The notes below the pieces were generated by a model that saw nothing but the letters and a program-made list of their open reading frames with translations, had not been told where the DNA came from and did not search any database. A program made the translations under genes and the position numbers. Shown here piece after piece: positions 1 to 8,586 of a DNA stretch of 40,712 bases (position 1 is the stretch's first letter; each line of letters begins with the position of its first letter). Source of the stretch: Sporosarcina sp. Its GTDB lineage: Bacteria > Bacillota > Bacilli > Bacillales_A > Planococcaceae. Location of the stretch: assembly GCA_029263895.1 (NCBI GenBank), contig JARIDO010000039.1, positions 1-40,712 on the forward strand, written 5' to 3'.

Positions 1-127
1 GAAGTGTTGTAAAAGCATTTATCGTTCTTCGTAATACAACTATAAAAAAGGATGAAAAACTAGTTCAAGAGTTACAAGAACATGTAAAACAGCTAACTGC
101 TCCGTATAAGTATCCACGTAAAATCGA
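1..127. repeat. Left copy of the 127-bp terminal overlap
   Basis: Bases 1-127 are identical to 40586-40712 and lie inside the same gene in the same frame. A duplicate of exactly 127 bp at both contig ends is the mark of a de Bruijn graph contig (k=127) that closes on itself, so the sequence is circular in the assembly with a unit of 40,585 bp. Whether the molecule is circular is not decided by this. Confidence 0.95.
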
Positions 128-197
128 GTTTTTAGAAGAATTACCAAAAACCGCATCGGGGAAAATTATGCGAATGGAATTGAGAAAAAAAGAATAG
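1..197 (+). CDS. ytcI: Acyl-CoA synthetase YtcI-like, C-terminal end (continues from 39217-40712)
   Basis: This is the last part of an AMP-forming acyl-CoA synthetase, read in the frame whose first complete codon is at 3 and ending at TAG 195-197. It contains the A10 motif [10 protein letters not shown], whose lysine contacts the carboxylate and adenylate in this superfamily. Through the 127-bp terminal overlap the gene joins in frame with the part beginning at 39217: 1369 + 197 = 1566 bases, a 521-residue protein, normal for the family. The gene is therefore cut by the choice of contig ends and not broken. A terminator-like hairpin follows at 261-293. Function is discussed at the 39217 entry. 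Confidence 0.9.
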   Translation, partial: SVVKAFIVLRNTTIKKDEKLVQELQEHVKQLTAPYKYPRKIEFLEELPKTASGKIMRMELRKKE

Positions 198-260
198 CAG
201 TAATTAGGTGCGTCTTTATAGAAGACACTTTAACTACTTTAAATCGATAGGGAAACTAGG

Positions 261-293
261 TCAATTCATATCAATTTGAATTGATCTTTTTTA
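261..293 (+). terminator. Intrinsic terminator after ytcI
   Basis: An 8-bp perfect stem (TCAATTCA at 261-268 with TGAATTGA at 277-284) is followed by a T-rich run. It lies 63 bp after the ytcI stop and directly before the left end of the IS remnant. Confidence 0.7.
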
Positions 294-408
294 TATTTCT
301 ATCCTATTTGTTGGATTATGTAAGCAATTCACAAAAAATGCACGGAATCACCCATTCATTTATACATGAGTTAACGAGAAATAAGTAAAGGAAAGATGAC
401 CGGAGCAC

Positions 409-1080
409 ATGAATAAAAACATGTAAATCCTATGTTTGAAAAATGTGGTCATTGAAAAGTTTGAGGAAATTGGAGAGCGGACTGTACTTTATGTAACACT
501 CCTAAGAAAACCTCATCCCTGTCCTGTCTATGGTAAGAAAATAGCAAAGATTCATAACTATCTGATGCAAAAGTGAAACATTTAAAATGGTTTGAACGGT
601 TAGCTGTATTGTTCTATAAACGGCATCGTAATGTGTGTGATTATGAAAATCGCTTTTTTGCATCTCTAGTAACGAAGTCAAAAGCTAACGAAGAGTCAAC
701 GCTGGAATTTGGGTGGTATCTCGCCTTTTTGGATGATTTGAAGAAAGCATATGAACTGAAAGAGGCCTATTGTGAGTGGTTTGATTAAGCTAAAACAACG
801 GATGATGTGTTTGATGTAAAAAGACGTTTAAAAATCTATTATCGTAAGGTAGAAGAACCAAATCCTATCGTTTCTGATAGCAATCAGTACATTAAAAAAT
901 AGGTAAGTAGAAATTTTGAATAGTTTTATCTTTCTTTATTCAAATAGTTTCTAAGAAGAAATCAAAAACAAACCTAAACCGATGAAGCGTAATGCTTATG
1001 GTTTCAGTCATTTTGAACACTTTAAAGACAAGATTTTATTGAATATGAAGTTTAAAAATATAGCTATTCACTTAGGATAA
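409..1080 (+). pseudogene. ISL3-family transposase, degraded
   Basis: The start ATG (409) and final TAA (1078-1080) align with the copy at 9987-11090, but the reading frame is broken several times (an early TAG/TAA-rich stretch after the start, TGA in the zinc-finger region, TAA at 786-788 and later stops). The 573-788 part keeps the segment after the N-terminal zinc finger (VKHLKWFERLAVLFYKR) and then jumps to a late part (LKKAYELKEAYCEWFD). About 500 bp encoding the helix-turn-helix and most of the DDE core are missing. It cannot make a transposase. The retained zinc-finger part is what the other copy has lost. Confidence 0.85.
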
Positions 1081-1118
1081 GCGTTTTTTTATGTTTACTG
1101 ACTAATTTAGAAGACTTT

Positions 1119-1244
1119 CGTTGATTGGAGAGGAAGTCGACGACTCCTGCGGGAACAGTGAGGTGAAGACCCTGGACTGAGCAAAGCGAGGGAAGCGGCT
1201 GAAGCCGTGCCCCCGGAAAGCGTTCGACTGAAACGTAAATCAAC
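1119..1244. repeat. GC-rich foldback repeat inside IS copy A
   Basis: A 126-bp GC-rich block starting CGTTGATTGG and ending GTAAATCAAC, with partly complementary ends (GTTGATT / AATCAAC and AGTCGA-type inner segments). It stands out from its AT-rich surroundings. Elements of this general look (gtcgacgactcctgcggga ... gcggaaagcg) recur between genes in many Bacillaceae, recalled and not searched. It occupies the same place, between transposase end and right terminal repeat, in copy B, so it predates the divergence of the two copies. Confidence 0.75.
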
Positions 1245-1374
1245 ATTATTTTTAGGTTATATATAAAAGGGTGACGTGTAAATCACATCACCCCAACATT
1301 TGACTTAGACCCTTTAAAACGAAATGATGATAAAACGATTCTTATAGGAAGACTATTTTATTATTAAAAACATC

Positions 1375-1403
1375 TTTACCTGCCATAATGACAAGCTTAT
1401 ACT
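1375..1403 (+). promoter_or_regulatory. Sigma-A-type promoter of rarD
   Basis: TTTACC (1375-1380), a 17-bp spacer, then TATACT (1398-1403), about 43 bp before the chosen rarD start. It lies outside the IS remnant, so rarD keeps its own promoter. Confidence 0.5.
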
Positions 1404-1445
1404 AAAGCTATTCTCTTGGATTATAAAATAAAAGGGGTCCTATAT

Positions 1446-2360
1446 ATGCATACAGAGAAAGATGGAGTCCTTTGGGCAATTGGAGCTTACGTGATCTGGG
1501 GTTTACTGCCGATTTATTGGAAGAGTTTAGCTTATGTTTCGAGTGGTGAAATTCTAATCAGTCGAATTGCTTGGGCATTCATATCCACATTATTACTCGT
1601 CTTACTTATGAAGAATGGCCGGCAATTACTCATAGATATTAAAATGTTGTGGAAATCTCAACGTGACTTTTGGCTATTATTTATTGCTTCCGTACTCGTA
1701 TCTAGTAATTGGTTCATTTATATTTGGGCGGTTAATAATGACCACCTTGTTCAAACAAGTCTAGGTTATTACATTAATCCACTTGTATCCGTGTTATTAG
1801 GCGTATTCTTTTTAAAGGAAAAGCTATCCAAAGCTCTAAAAGGAGCATTTTTATTAGCAACAACAGGCGTAATGATCCTAACGGTTTCTTATGGGGAATT
1901 TCCGTGGGTTGCTTTCTCACTTGCTGTTACGTTTGCAATATATGGACTTGTAAAGAAGCAAATACAGCTCGATGCACTTCGCGGATTAACGATTGAAACG
2001 TTATTCATCACACCTTTAGCAATTGGTTATTATGTGTATATGTATTATCAAGGCAATGTGGTGTTTCTACATAATGATTTGAAGACGGATTTATTACTCG
2101 TTTTTACTGGTATTGCAACAGCATTGCCACTTGTTATGTTTGCCAAAGGAGCACAAAAAATCCCATTATACATGATTGGTTTCCTTCAATATATAGCGCC
2201 GACAATGATGTTGTTTTTAGGTGTGATTATATATGGAGAAACATTTGAAATCATTGATTTGATTTCGTTTATTTTCATTTGGAGTGCTTTGGTTGTATTT
2301 ACAGTTTCTAAAATTATTCAAACTAGAAAAATAAAAAGGAGCTTGTCCATAGTGGACTAG
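1446..2360 (+). CDS. rarD: RarD-like EamA-family membrane transporter
   Basis: A 304-residue drug/metabolite transporter superfamily protein with about ten hydrophobic segments. It opens GVLWAIGAYVIWGLLPIYWK and carries the mid-protein LGYYINPLVSVLLGVFFLKE stretch typical of RarD proteins; the C-terminal half repeats the fold (LPLVMFAKGAQKIPLYMIG). Its substrate is not established; the name follows E. coli RarD. A TTG at 1416 would add ten residues, but ATG 1446 is preferred because AAGGGGT lies 8-13 bases upstream and the hydrophobic domain begins just after it. The gene converges on nadK and the two share a hairpin. It is not at this place in B. subtilis. Confidence 0.85.
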   Translation: MHTEKDGVLWAIGAYVIWGLLPIYWKSLAYVSSGEILISRIAWAFISTLLLVLLMKNGRQLLIDIKMLWKSQRDFWLLFIASVLVSSNWFIYIWAVNNDHLVQTSLGYYINPLVSVLLGVFFLKEKLSKALKGAFLLATTGVMILTVSYGEFPWVAFSLAVTFAIYGLVKKQIQLDALRGLTIETLFITPLAIGYYVYMYYQGNVVFLHNDLKTDLLLVFTGIATALPLVMFAKGAQKIPLYMIGFLQYIAPTMMLFLGVIIYGETFEIIDLISFIFIWSALVVFTVSKIIQTRKIKRSLSIVD

Positions 2361-2365
2361 CTCCT
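2337..2365. terminator. Terminator hairpin between convergent rarD and nadK
   Basis: A 13-bp stem with one mismatch (AGGAGCTTGTCCA with TGGACTAGCTCCT) around a 3-base loop. It overlaps the rarD stop codon, with A-rich DNA on one side and T-rich on the other, so it could serve both convergent genes. Confidence 0.65.
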
Positions 2366-2374
2366 ACTTCTTTC

Positions 2375-3175
2375 TTATAAATAAAGCCGTTGGACTTTTT
2401 CCCAGAAGGAATTGTCTTTTAACTTTACGGTTTTAATGACGCTATCGCTTAAACGAATCTCTACATTTCGCACTTGACGAATTCCTAGAGCCTCATTATC
2501 CGCAGCCATGGATGGGAAATCATTACCGTCTTGTTGGACACCTAAAGAAAGAGTGCGTTTTCCACTTAAGATGAATGGAGAACCTAGCGTACGATAACTA
2601 TTTGTATTAACAGAAGCGAGTTCAGTTACTTGGAAGCAGGGGAGTAATGGATCTACAACTGCCCCTTTAACTGATTTATTATATGCCGTACTACCTGTAG
2701 GTGTTGAAATTATAAGACCGTCCCCTAGAAAGGTTTCAAACAACCGATTATCAATCAGTACATCCATAGCGAATGTTCGAATGATATTAGAACGAATACT
2801 AAATTCGTTAAGACAATACAATGGTTGGTGTTCATCGATTGTTACTTCAATTAACGGATACCGCCTAATTTCAATTTCCGTCATACGAATTGCAAACACC
2901 ATTTCACTCAGACGGTCTAAATGGAAATCGCAATAGAGGCCATGCCTTTCATTGGAAGCAATTCCAGCGTATAAGCAATCTTGTCTAAATCCAGTTTTTC
3001 TAACTGCTTGTAAAAATGATCCGTCTCCACCAATACTAACAATAATGTTGGCATCCTTCGAAGTGGTAGTCATTTTAAATCCTTCTGAAATCATCATTTC
3101 TTCAATTTCTAATTTCTTTTTAATAGAATCTGCATCATGTTTACTGTAAATGTATATATTATTACGCTCTGTCAT
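2375..3175 (-). CDS. nadK: NAD kinase (second, Bacillus NadF/PpnKB type)
   Basis: A 266-residue NAD kinase, ATP-dependent, forming NADP from NAD in the cytosol. The nucleotide-binding GGDGSF motif and the conserved STPTGSTAYNKS stretch are present. The open frame runs 45 codons further upstream, but ATG at 3175 is chosen: AAAGGTG stands 8 bases before it, the protein starts MTERNNIYIYSK as expected, and the extension has no family similarity. Divergent from sppA, the same arrangement as ytdI/nadF-sppA in B. subtilis. Length is normal. Confidence 0.93.
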   Translation of the reverse strand: MTERNNIYIYSKHDADSIKKKLEIEEMMISEGFKMTTTSKDANIIVSIGGDGSFLQAVRKTGFRQDCLYAGIASNERHGLYCDFHLDRLSEMVFAIRMTEIEIRRYPLIEVTIDEHQPLYCLNEFSIRSNIIRTFAMDVLIDNRLFETFLGDGLIISTPTGSTAYNKSVKGAVVDPLLPCFQVTELASVNTNSYRTLGSPFILSGKRTLSLGVQQDGNDFPSMAADNEALGIRQVRNVEIRLSDSVIKTVKLKDNSFWEKVQRLYL

Positions 3176-3364
3176 CGTAATCGCACCTTTCGTACGTGAT
3201 AGTTTAATAGTACCACGAAGTGACTTGAATCTACAAAGAGTCCGATAGTAGAATTCAATAACAGTCCTATTTTTAATATTGGTGGTTATAACAATGTGAA
3301 TAAACATCATTCACAGAAGTTCTTAATAATGGTAAAGTACTTGAGAGGATTGATTTCTCTAAAA

Positions 3365-3392
3365 TTGAAACGTTTTAGAAAACAAATACTTA
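3365..3392 (+). promoter_or_regulatory. Probable sigma-A promoter of the sppA operon
   Basis: TTGAAA (3365-3370), a 16-bp spacer, TACTTA (3387-3392), 37 bp before the sppA start. Confidence 0.4.
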
Positions 3393-3428
3393 AATAGTTG
3401 TGTAGTACAAACATAAGGGGGATTTTTC

Positions 3429-4442
3429 ATGGCGACGAAACGCTGGATAGCCATTATTGTGGCCGCAGCATTGGTATTTGTTTCAATAGGGGTTAACGCA
3501 TTATCGTACATATTCACAAGAGACTTTACTAGTTTGTTTAATGAAATGTTGGATACTTCGACGATTGGATATAATGAAACAATTATTGATGAGGGAACAA
3601 GTTCAGATAAAATAGCTGTATTAACATTAGATGGCGTCATTCAAGACGTGGGAGGAGCGACATCTATTTTTTCAACGGCAAGTTATAATCATCAGTATTT
3701 TATGAGTCAGTTAGATGATATATTAATGGACGATGATGTTAAAGGTGTCGTTTTAAGGGTGAATTCACCTGGTGGTGGTGTAGTGGAATCTGCTGATATC
3801 TACGATGCACTTAAAGAAATTCAGATAGAAAAAGAAATTCCGTTATATGTATCGATGCAAGGGATGGCTGCATCTGGTGGTTATTATGTTTCTGCATCTG
3901 CAGATAAGATTTTTGTGAATCAAGAAACAATAACAGGTTCTATTGGCGTTATTATGGAGAGTGTAAATTATGCTGAACTTGCCGACAAATTAGGCATTGA
4001 TTTTAATACAATTAAATCAGGAGAATATAAAGATATTATGAGTGGAACGCGACCGATGAAAGATGATGAACGTGCAATGCTACAAGAAATGATCAATGAC
4101 TCATATGAGCGTTTTGTCGATATTATTGAAGAAGGACGCGGTTTGAGTGAAGAAGCTGTTAAAAGTGTTGCTGATGGACGAATTATGAATGGTCGACAAG
4201 CGATTGAAGTGGGGTTAGCGGATGACTTTGGAAAGACAAATGATGTTATCGAGGCTATGAAAGCTGATTTTAAACTGGAAGATGCGACTACTTTTGAATA
4301 TACAACTTTAGACAATTGGAGCACATTGTTTAGTATGAAAGTAAATAATCTAGTTGGTAAAAATGTCGAGTCAGAATTGATTGGTAAACTTCTTTCGGAT
4401 TATAACGCACCGAGAATGATGTACTTATACGGTGAAAGATAA
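3429..4442 (+). CDS. sppA: Signal peptide peptidase SppA
   Basis: A 337-residue membrane serine protease of family S49 that degrades leftover signal peptides. An N-terminal membrane anchor (about residues 5-28) is followed by the protease domain. The nucleophile is Ser149 in the MAASGGYYVSA motif and the general-base lysine is Lys201 in SGEYKD; this matches the Ser/Lys dyad and 52-residue spacing of B. subtilis SppA. The glycine-rich SPGGGVVES segment precedes the nucleophile. AAGGGGG lies just before the ATG. The gene is followed after 12 bp by yteJ, the conserved pair in Bacillus. Confidence 0.95.
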   Translation: MATKRWIAIIVAAALVFVSIGVNALSYIFTRDFTSLFNEMLDTSTIGYNETIIDEGTSSDKIAVLTLDGVIQDVGGATSIFSTASYNHQYFMSQLDDILMDDDVKGVVLRVNSPGGGVVESADIYDALKEIQIEKEIPLYVSMQGMAASGGYYVSASADKIFVNQETITGSIGVIMESVNYAELADKLGIDFNTIKSGEYKDIMSGTRPMKDDERAMLQEMINDSYERFVDIIEEGRGLSEEAVKSVADGRIMNGRQAIEVGLADDFGKTNDVIEAMKADFKLEDATTFEYTTLDNWSTLFSMKVNNLVGKNVESELIGKLLSDYNAPRMMYLYGER

Positions 4443-4454
4443 GGAGGGGTATTG

Positions 4455-5045
4455 ATGTCTGATAATCATGTGGAGCCACAAAGTATAACTGAAGAAGCTT
4501 GCGTTGCTACTCCGAAAACAGCATATACAATCGTAGAATCTGAACAATTTCAAGCAAAGTATGCCGGTTTTTGGATAAGGCTGTGGGCATATTTAATTGA
4601 CTTTGTAATTATAGGGGCAGTTAGTGGAATTATTATTAAACCAATTTTTAGAGTTGTGGGGATTGAAATTACAAGCCCTTCCTTCTTATTATTCAGTCCG
4701 TATAAAGTTACGTTTCTAATTTTATTGTTATTGTATTTTACCCTTATGACAAAACTATTGCAGCAAACAGTCGGTAAAATGATCATGGCTATAAAAGTTG
4801 TTCCATCAAATGGAGGCGACCTAACATGGGGGACAGTCATTATTCGCGAAACAATAGGGAGATTTATATCTAAGACATTGACAGTACCTTATCTATTAGC
4901 AATCTTTATGCCGCGTAAAGAAGCACTGCATGATATATTTGCTGATACGAATGTTGTGCATGAACAGGCATATGAAAAAATCATTACGGAAAAACGCGTT
5001 CGTCGTTTGGATGGACATCAGTTGCCAGAAGGTAGTAATCTTTAG
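4455..5045 (+). CDS. yteJ: RDD-family membrane protein YteJ
   Basis: A 196-residue membrane protein of the RDD family. The domain begins after a 35-residue polar N-terminus: GFWIRLWAYLIDF holds the conserved Arg/Asp pair, a second hydrophobic segment covers about 4700-4760, and QTVGKMIMAIKVV and LHDIFADTNVV are typical RDD signatures. A TTG directly precedes the ATG; the ATG at 4455 is chosen, with GGAGGGG 5-10 bases upstream overlapping the end of sppA. It is likely co-transcribed with sppA. In B. subtilis YteJ and SppA act together in lantibiotic and lysozyme tolerance; that role is inferred here from synteny only. Confidence 0.9.
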   Translation: MSDNHVEPQSITEEACVATPKTAYTIVESEQFQAKYAGFWIRLWAYLIDFVIIGAVSGIIIKPIFRVVGIEITSPSFLLFSPYKVTFLILLLLYFTLMTKLLQQTVGKMIMAIKVVPSNGGDLTWGTVIIRETIGRFISKTLTVPYLLAIFMPRKEALHDIFADTNVVHEQAYEKIITEKRVRRLDGHQLPEGSNL

Positions 5046-5074
5046 TAAGATAAGGTAGAAAAGGAGGCGTCTTA

Positions 5075-5581
5075 ATGGCTAACGTTACATTCAAGAATAA
5101 TCCTGTTACTTTACTTGGTAAAGAAATCTCAGTTGGTGAAACTGCACCAGATTTTACAGTTCTCGCAAATGATTTGAGTCCAGTAACATTAAATGATTCA
5201 AAAGGTAAAGTTAGATTGATTAGCGTTATACCTTCGATTGACACTGGTGTTTGTTCAGCGCAGACACGTAAATTTAATGAAGAAGCTTCAGCGCTTAGTG
5301 ATGAAGTAGAGCTACTCACAATTTCTGTAGATTTACCATTTGCACAAGCAAAATGGTGTGCTGCTGAAGGGTTAGATAATGTGAAGATTTTATCGGATCA
5401 TCGCGACCTTTCCTTCGGTGAAGCTTACGGTGTTGTCATTAAAGAATTACGATTGTTAGCTCGATCTGTTTTTGTTGTTGATAAAAATAACAAAGTGACC
5501 TACGTAGAGTATGTAGGAGAAGGTACAGATCATCCGAATTATGAAAAGGCACTAGAAGCAGTAAACGAATTAACTAAATAA
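5075..5581 (+). CDS. tpx: Thiol peroxidase Tpx (atypical 2-Cys peroxiredoxin)
   Basis: A 168-residue cytosolic peroxidase that reduces alkyl and hydrogen peroxides using thioredoxin. The peroxidatic cysteine is Cys60 in [11 protein letters not shown] and the resolving cysteine is Cys95 in QAKWCAAEG, the 35-residue spacing expected for Tpx. AAGGAGG lies 7-13 bases before the ATG. It follows yteJ by 29 bp and ends in a strong terminator, so it may be the last gene of the sppA operon. B. subtilis ytfJ and ytfI, which lie between yteJ and tpx there, are absent here. Confidence 0.96.
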   Translation: MANVTFKNNPVTLLGKEISVGETAPDFTVLANDLSPVTLNDSKGKVRLISVIPSIDTGVCSAQTRKFNEEASALSDEVELLTISVDLPFAQAKWCAAEGLDNVKILSDHRDLSFGEAYGVVIKELRLLARSVFVVDKNNKVTYVEYVGEGTDHPNYEKALEAVNELTK

Positions 5582-5584
5582 TGA

Positions 5585-5613
5585 AAAACCCACTCGCGGA
5601 CGGGTGGGTTTTA
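5585..5613 (+). terminator. Intrinsic terminator after tpx
   Basis: A 12-bp stem AAAACCCACTCG / CGGGTGGGTTTT with one G-T pair, loop CGGA and a T run, 3 bp after the tpx stop. Confidence 0.85.
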
Positions 5614-5632
5614 TAAATAGAGGGATAAAATT

Positions 5633-6547
5633 ATGCAGACAAACACAGAGACAATATTTTCATTTATAGATAATTTTGCTGAACAATCAGATCAGCTATA
5701 TTTAGAAGCAACAATAGAGGCATGTGAAGAGTGGGTTGCTGGTCATTCGACTCCTGAAATTACGGGAATTGCTTCTAAAGAGGAAATTCGTCGAGGTATT
5801 CAATTAGCTGTTTTAAAAGGTATGAAAAAAAATATGCAACCTCATCATCAAATGACACCAGATTCAATGGGAATGTTGATTGGGCATATTGCCAGTAAAT
5901 TATCTGAAGGGAAACATGGAATAACGCTACTTGACCCCGCAGTAGGAACGGGGAATTTACTTTATACAGTTATGAATGCGATTGAGAAAGATGTTACTGC
6001 AACAGCAGTTGAAATCGATGATATACTCGTTCGATTAGCTGCTATTACTGCTGAATTAGTAGAGCATAACGTAACATTCTATGTTCAAGATGCACTTCGA
6101 CCGTTACTAGTAGATCCAGTAGATATAAGCATTAGTGATTTACCGGTAGGATTTTATCCAGATGATGCCAATGCGGAAAGTTTTGAGTTAAAACCTTCCG
6201 AAGGTCATGCATACGCTCATCATTTGTTCATTGAACAAGCGATGAACCATACAAAAGAAGGTGGTTACGGTATATTTTTAGCACCAGCGAATCTTTTTGA
6301 CTCAGAACAATCATCCATTTTACATCCTTTTCTAAAGAAAGACTCATTAATTAGAGCGGTATTACAATTGCCTGATTCATTATTTAAAAGTGTAGCACAT
6401 GCGAAGAGCATTGTTGTATTACAAAGAACGTCAAGTAGCGTACAAGTTAATCCGGATGTTTTATTGGCGAAGGTACCGACAATGACAAACAAACAAGCAA
6501 TGTCATTATTTATTCAAAAAATAGATATATGGGCTAATGAGCAATAA
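5633..6547 (+). CDS. ytxK: YtxK-like class I methyltransferase
   Basis: A 304-residue protein with an N-6 DNA methylase-type SAM-binding fold. Motif I is [12 protein letters not shown] and the acidic residue after strand beta-2 is in AVEIDD. The catalytic (N/D)PP(Y/F) motif of DNA adenine methylases is replaced by SDLPVGFYP, a known trait of YtxK proteins, so DNA adenine methylation is doubtful and the substrate is unknown. The C-terminal half ([30 protein letters not shown]) keeps the fold of type I restriction M subunits. The gene precedes ackA by 46 bp, as in B. subtilis. Confidence 0.88.
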   Translation: MQTNTETIFSFIDNFAEQSDQLYLEATIEACEEWVAGHSTPEITGIASKEEIRRGIQLAVLKGMKKNMQPHHQMTPDSMGMLIGHIASKLSEGKHGITLLDPAVGTGNLLYTVMNAIEKDVTATAVEIDDILVRLAAITAELVEHNVTFYVQDALRPLLVDPVDISISDLPVGFYPDDANAESFELKPSEGHAYAHHLFIEQAMNHTKEGGYGIFLAPANLFDSEQSSILHPFLKKDSLIRAVLQLPDSLFKSVAHAKSIVVLQRTSSSVQVNPDVLLAKVPTMTNKQAMSLFIQKIDIWANEQ

Positions 6548-6593
6548 CCTTTTAAAGAATTCTAGTAAATACAATCGATGGGAAGTGCCATTT

Positions 6594-7808
6594 ATGCGTA
6601 AAATTTTAGCTATTAATGCGGGCAGTTCATCTTTAAAGTTTCAACTTTTACGAATGCCGAAAGAAGAAGTACTTGCAAAAGGAATAATTGAGAGAATTGG
6701 TATGACGGATGCAGTGTTTTCGATGAAAACAACAAAAGGGAAAACAACATTTAGTCGTCCGATTTCGAACCATACGGAAGCTGTTGCTGTACTTTTAAGT
6801 ATTTTTACAAGCGAAGGAATTGTTGCTTCATTTGAAGAGATTGATGGCATCGGACATCGTGTAGTGCATGGTGGGGAAGTGTTTAGTGATTCGGTTTTAA
6901 TAACGGATGATGTGATAGCTAAGCTTAAAGAATTATCAGTTCTTGCACCACTTCATAATCCTGCCAATATTATCGGAATTAAGGAATTTAGAAAAGCGTT
7001 GCCAGCAGTACCAACAGTCGCAGTATTTGATACAGCGTTCCATCAAACGATGCCTGAAAGTTCTTTTTTATACTCACTTCCATATGAGTATTACGAAAAA
7101 TATGGAATTCGTAAATATGGTTTTCATGGAACAAGTCATAAATATGTTACAGAAAGAGCAGCGGAAATGTTAAATCGTCCTCTGCAAGATACACGCCTTA
7201 TTTCATGTCATCTTGGGAATGGTGCTAGTATAGCGGCAGTTGAAGGTGGAAGGTCAATTGATACGTCAATGGGATTCACACCTTTAGCCGGTCTTACAAT
7301 GGGCACGCGTTCTGGAAATATTGACCCTGCGTTAATCCCTTACATAATGGAACAAACAGGTAAGTCGGTAGAAGAAGTGCTGGAAGTGTTGAACAAAGAA
7401 TCCGGAATGTTAGCTGTATCGGGGTTTTCTAGTGATTTGCGTGATATTGAGTTGCAAGCGTTGGAAGGAAATAGCCGAGCACAATTAGCGTTGGAAGTAT
7501 TTGCGGATAGAATACATAAATACATCGGTTCGTATGCTGCAAGAATGGGTGGAGTAGATGCGATTATATTTACTGCGGGTATCGGTGAGAATAGTGATGT
7601 AATTCGTAGTAAAGTATTAGAAGGATTAGAGTTTATGGGCGTTTACTTTGATCCTGATCTTAATAAAAGTAAAGGTCAGGAAGTGCATGTTAGTTATCCA
7701 TACTCGCCAGTTAAGGTTCTTGTAATCCCGACCAATGAGGAAGTAATGATAGCTCGAGATACAATTCGAGTAGCGGAGTTACTTATGCCATCTAAAGTAA
7801 GCCAATAA
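6594..7808 (+). CDS. ackA: Acetate kinase
   Basis: A 404-residue ASKHA-fold kinase that interconverts acetyl phosphate + ADP and acetate + ATP. Motifs: [10 protein letters not shown] at residues 7-16 with Asn8, GHRVVHGG with Arg89, catalytic Asp146 in [12 protein letters not shown], the phosphate loop [26 protein letters not shown] and PTNEE near the end. The open frame extends 19 codons upstream, but ATG 6594 gives the usual [13 protein letters not shown] start; the ribosome site (GGGAAG) is modest. In B. subtilis CcpA activates ackA; no convincing cre box was found in the 190 bp upstream. It forms the export arm of the acetate node, with acsA and acuABC elsewhere in the window as the uptake arm. 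Confidence 0.97.
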   Translation: MRKILAINAGSSSLKFQLLRMPKEEVLAKGIIERIGMTDAVFSMKTTKGKTTFSRPISNHTEAVAVLLSIFTSEGIVASFEEIDGIGHRVVHGGEVFSDSVLITDDVIAKLKELSVLAPLHNPANIIGIKEFRKALPAVPTVAVFDTAFHQTMPESSFLYSLPYEYYEKYGIRKYGFHGTSHKYVTERAAEMLNRPLQDTRLISCHLGNGASIAAVEGGRSIDTSMGFTPLAGLTMGTRSGNIDPALIPYIMEQTGKSVEEVLEVLNKESGMLAVSGFSSDLRDIELQALEGNSRAQLALEVFADRIHKYIGSYAARMGGVDAIIFTAGIGENSDVIRSKVLEGLEFMGVYFDPDLNKSKGQEVHVSYPYSPVKVLVIPTNEEVMIARDTIRVAELLMPSKVSQ

Positions 7809-7848
7809 AAAAGGTTGTCCAACTCAATTACGAGTTGGACAACCTTTT
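7809..7848. terminator. Bidirectional terminator between ackA and the UspA gene
   Basis: A perfect 17-bp stem (AAAAGGTTGTCCAACTC / GAGTTGGACAACCTTTT), loop AATTAC, with A and T runs on both sides, between convergent genes. Confidence 0.93.
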
Positions 7849-7852
7849 GTTT

Positions 7853-8302
7853 TTAAAGATCTTCTGGTGTGCGCACGACAAGTACGTCACATTTAGCGGA
7901 ACGAACAATGTTTTCAGATACACTACCAATTAGGAAGCGTTCAACTGCATTGAGTCCAGTTGCTCCACAAATAATAAGATCTGCTTCTAATTTTTTTGAA
8001 AGATCACGTGAAATTAATGTTTTTGGAGAACCGTACTCAACAATAACATTTACTTTGTTTAAGCCAGCTTTTTCAGCTTCCGCTTTATAAGAACTTAAAA
8101 GTTCTTCCGCAAAAGTTTGTGCACGTTCTGCAATTGAACGATCATACGCTTCGACTGCAGCATATGAACGTGTATCTATAACGTTGATAAGATTTAAAGT
8201 GGCCTCATTTCTGTCTGCTATGGCAACTGCTTTTTTAAATGCCCACTCAGATTCTTTTGAACCATCAACTGCAACTAAAATTTGTTTGTAAACTAACGCC
8301 AT
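7853..8302 (-). CDS. Universal stress protein UspA family, ATP-binding type
   Basis: A 149-residue single-domain Usp protein. It starts MALVYKQILVAVDGSKESEW and ends with the ATP-binding signature G-2X-G-9X-GS (GATGLNAVERFLIGS, then SENIVRSAKCDVLVVR), so nucleotide binding is likely. GAAGGAG lies 9-15 bases before the ATG at 8302; a GTG three codons upstream is less suitable. Universal stress proteins are usually induced on growth arrest, but no sigma-B-type promoter was recognised upstream. It stands divergent from ald with a 284-bp gap. Confidence 0.92.
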   Translation of the reverse strand: MALVYKQILVAVDGSKESEWAFKKAVAIADRNEATLNLINVIDTRSYAAVEAYDRSIAERAQTFAEELLSSYKAEAEKAGLNKVNVIVEYGSPKTLISRDLSKKLEADLIICGATGLNAVERFLIGSVSENIVRSAKCDVLVVRTPEDL

Positions 8303-8586
8303 TTTAACCACTCCTTCTTTATTTAACTATCTAAAGGTTATATTACACTACTTCTATATTAAAAAAGCAAAACCCTTTTAATTACTTGAGAAAAATAATA
8401 AAGTAATTGATTTTTGACGAAATTGTGACGCGGAGAAACTGAATACCTCTTTAAAAGAGTATAGATAATTTTGATTTGAAATTTGAAAAAAGTAGGCAAA
8501 AGTGAGTTGTATCTGATAGAATTATGGTTGCATTGGTTGCCTATTTTCAACCAACGAAATGAATTGATGTGAAGGAGGAAATAACT

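Larger units (their letters stand above)
295..1312 (+). mobile_element. ISL3-family insertion sequence remnant (copy A), internally deleted
   Basis: About 1.02 kb related along its length to the copy at 9875-11393. The left end (295-320) and right end (1291-1312) match that copy's terminal inverted repeats, with changes at the outermost bases (AT for GG on the left, AGACCC for AGAACC on the right). Order inside: left end, broken transposase (409-1080), a GC-rich foldback repeat (1119-1244), a short hairpin (1269-1294), right end. No flanking direct repeat is visible (left flank TTTTTTAT, right flank TTTAAAAC), consistent with an old, decayed insertion. It sits between ytcI and rarD/nadK, genes that are near neighbours in B. 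subtilis without an IS. Confidence 0.85.

Noticed and set aside
1416..1445. TTG start for rarD, and upstream extensions of nadK, ackA, acsA, tyrS, megL, nifZ, sspA and acuC
   Set aside because: Open frames extend upstream, but the extensions overlap ribosome sites, terminators or neighbouring genes and lack family similarity; internal starts with good ribosome sites were chosen.
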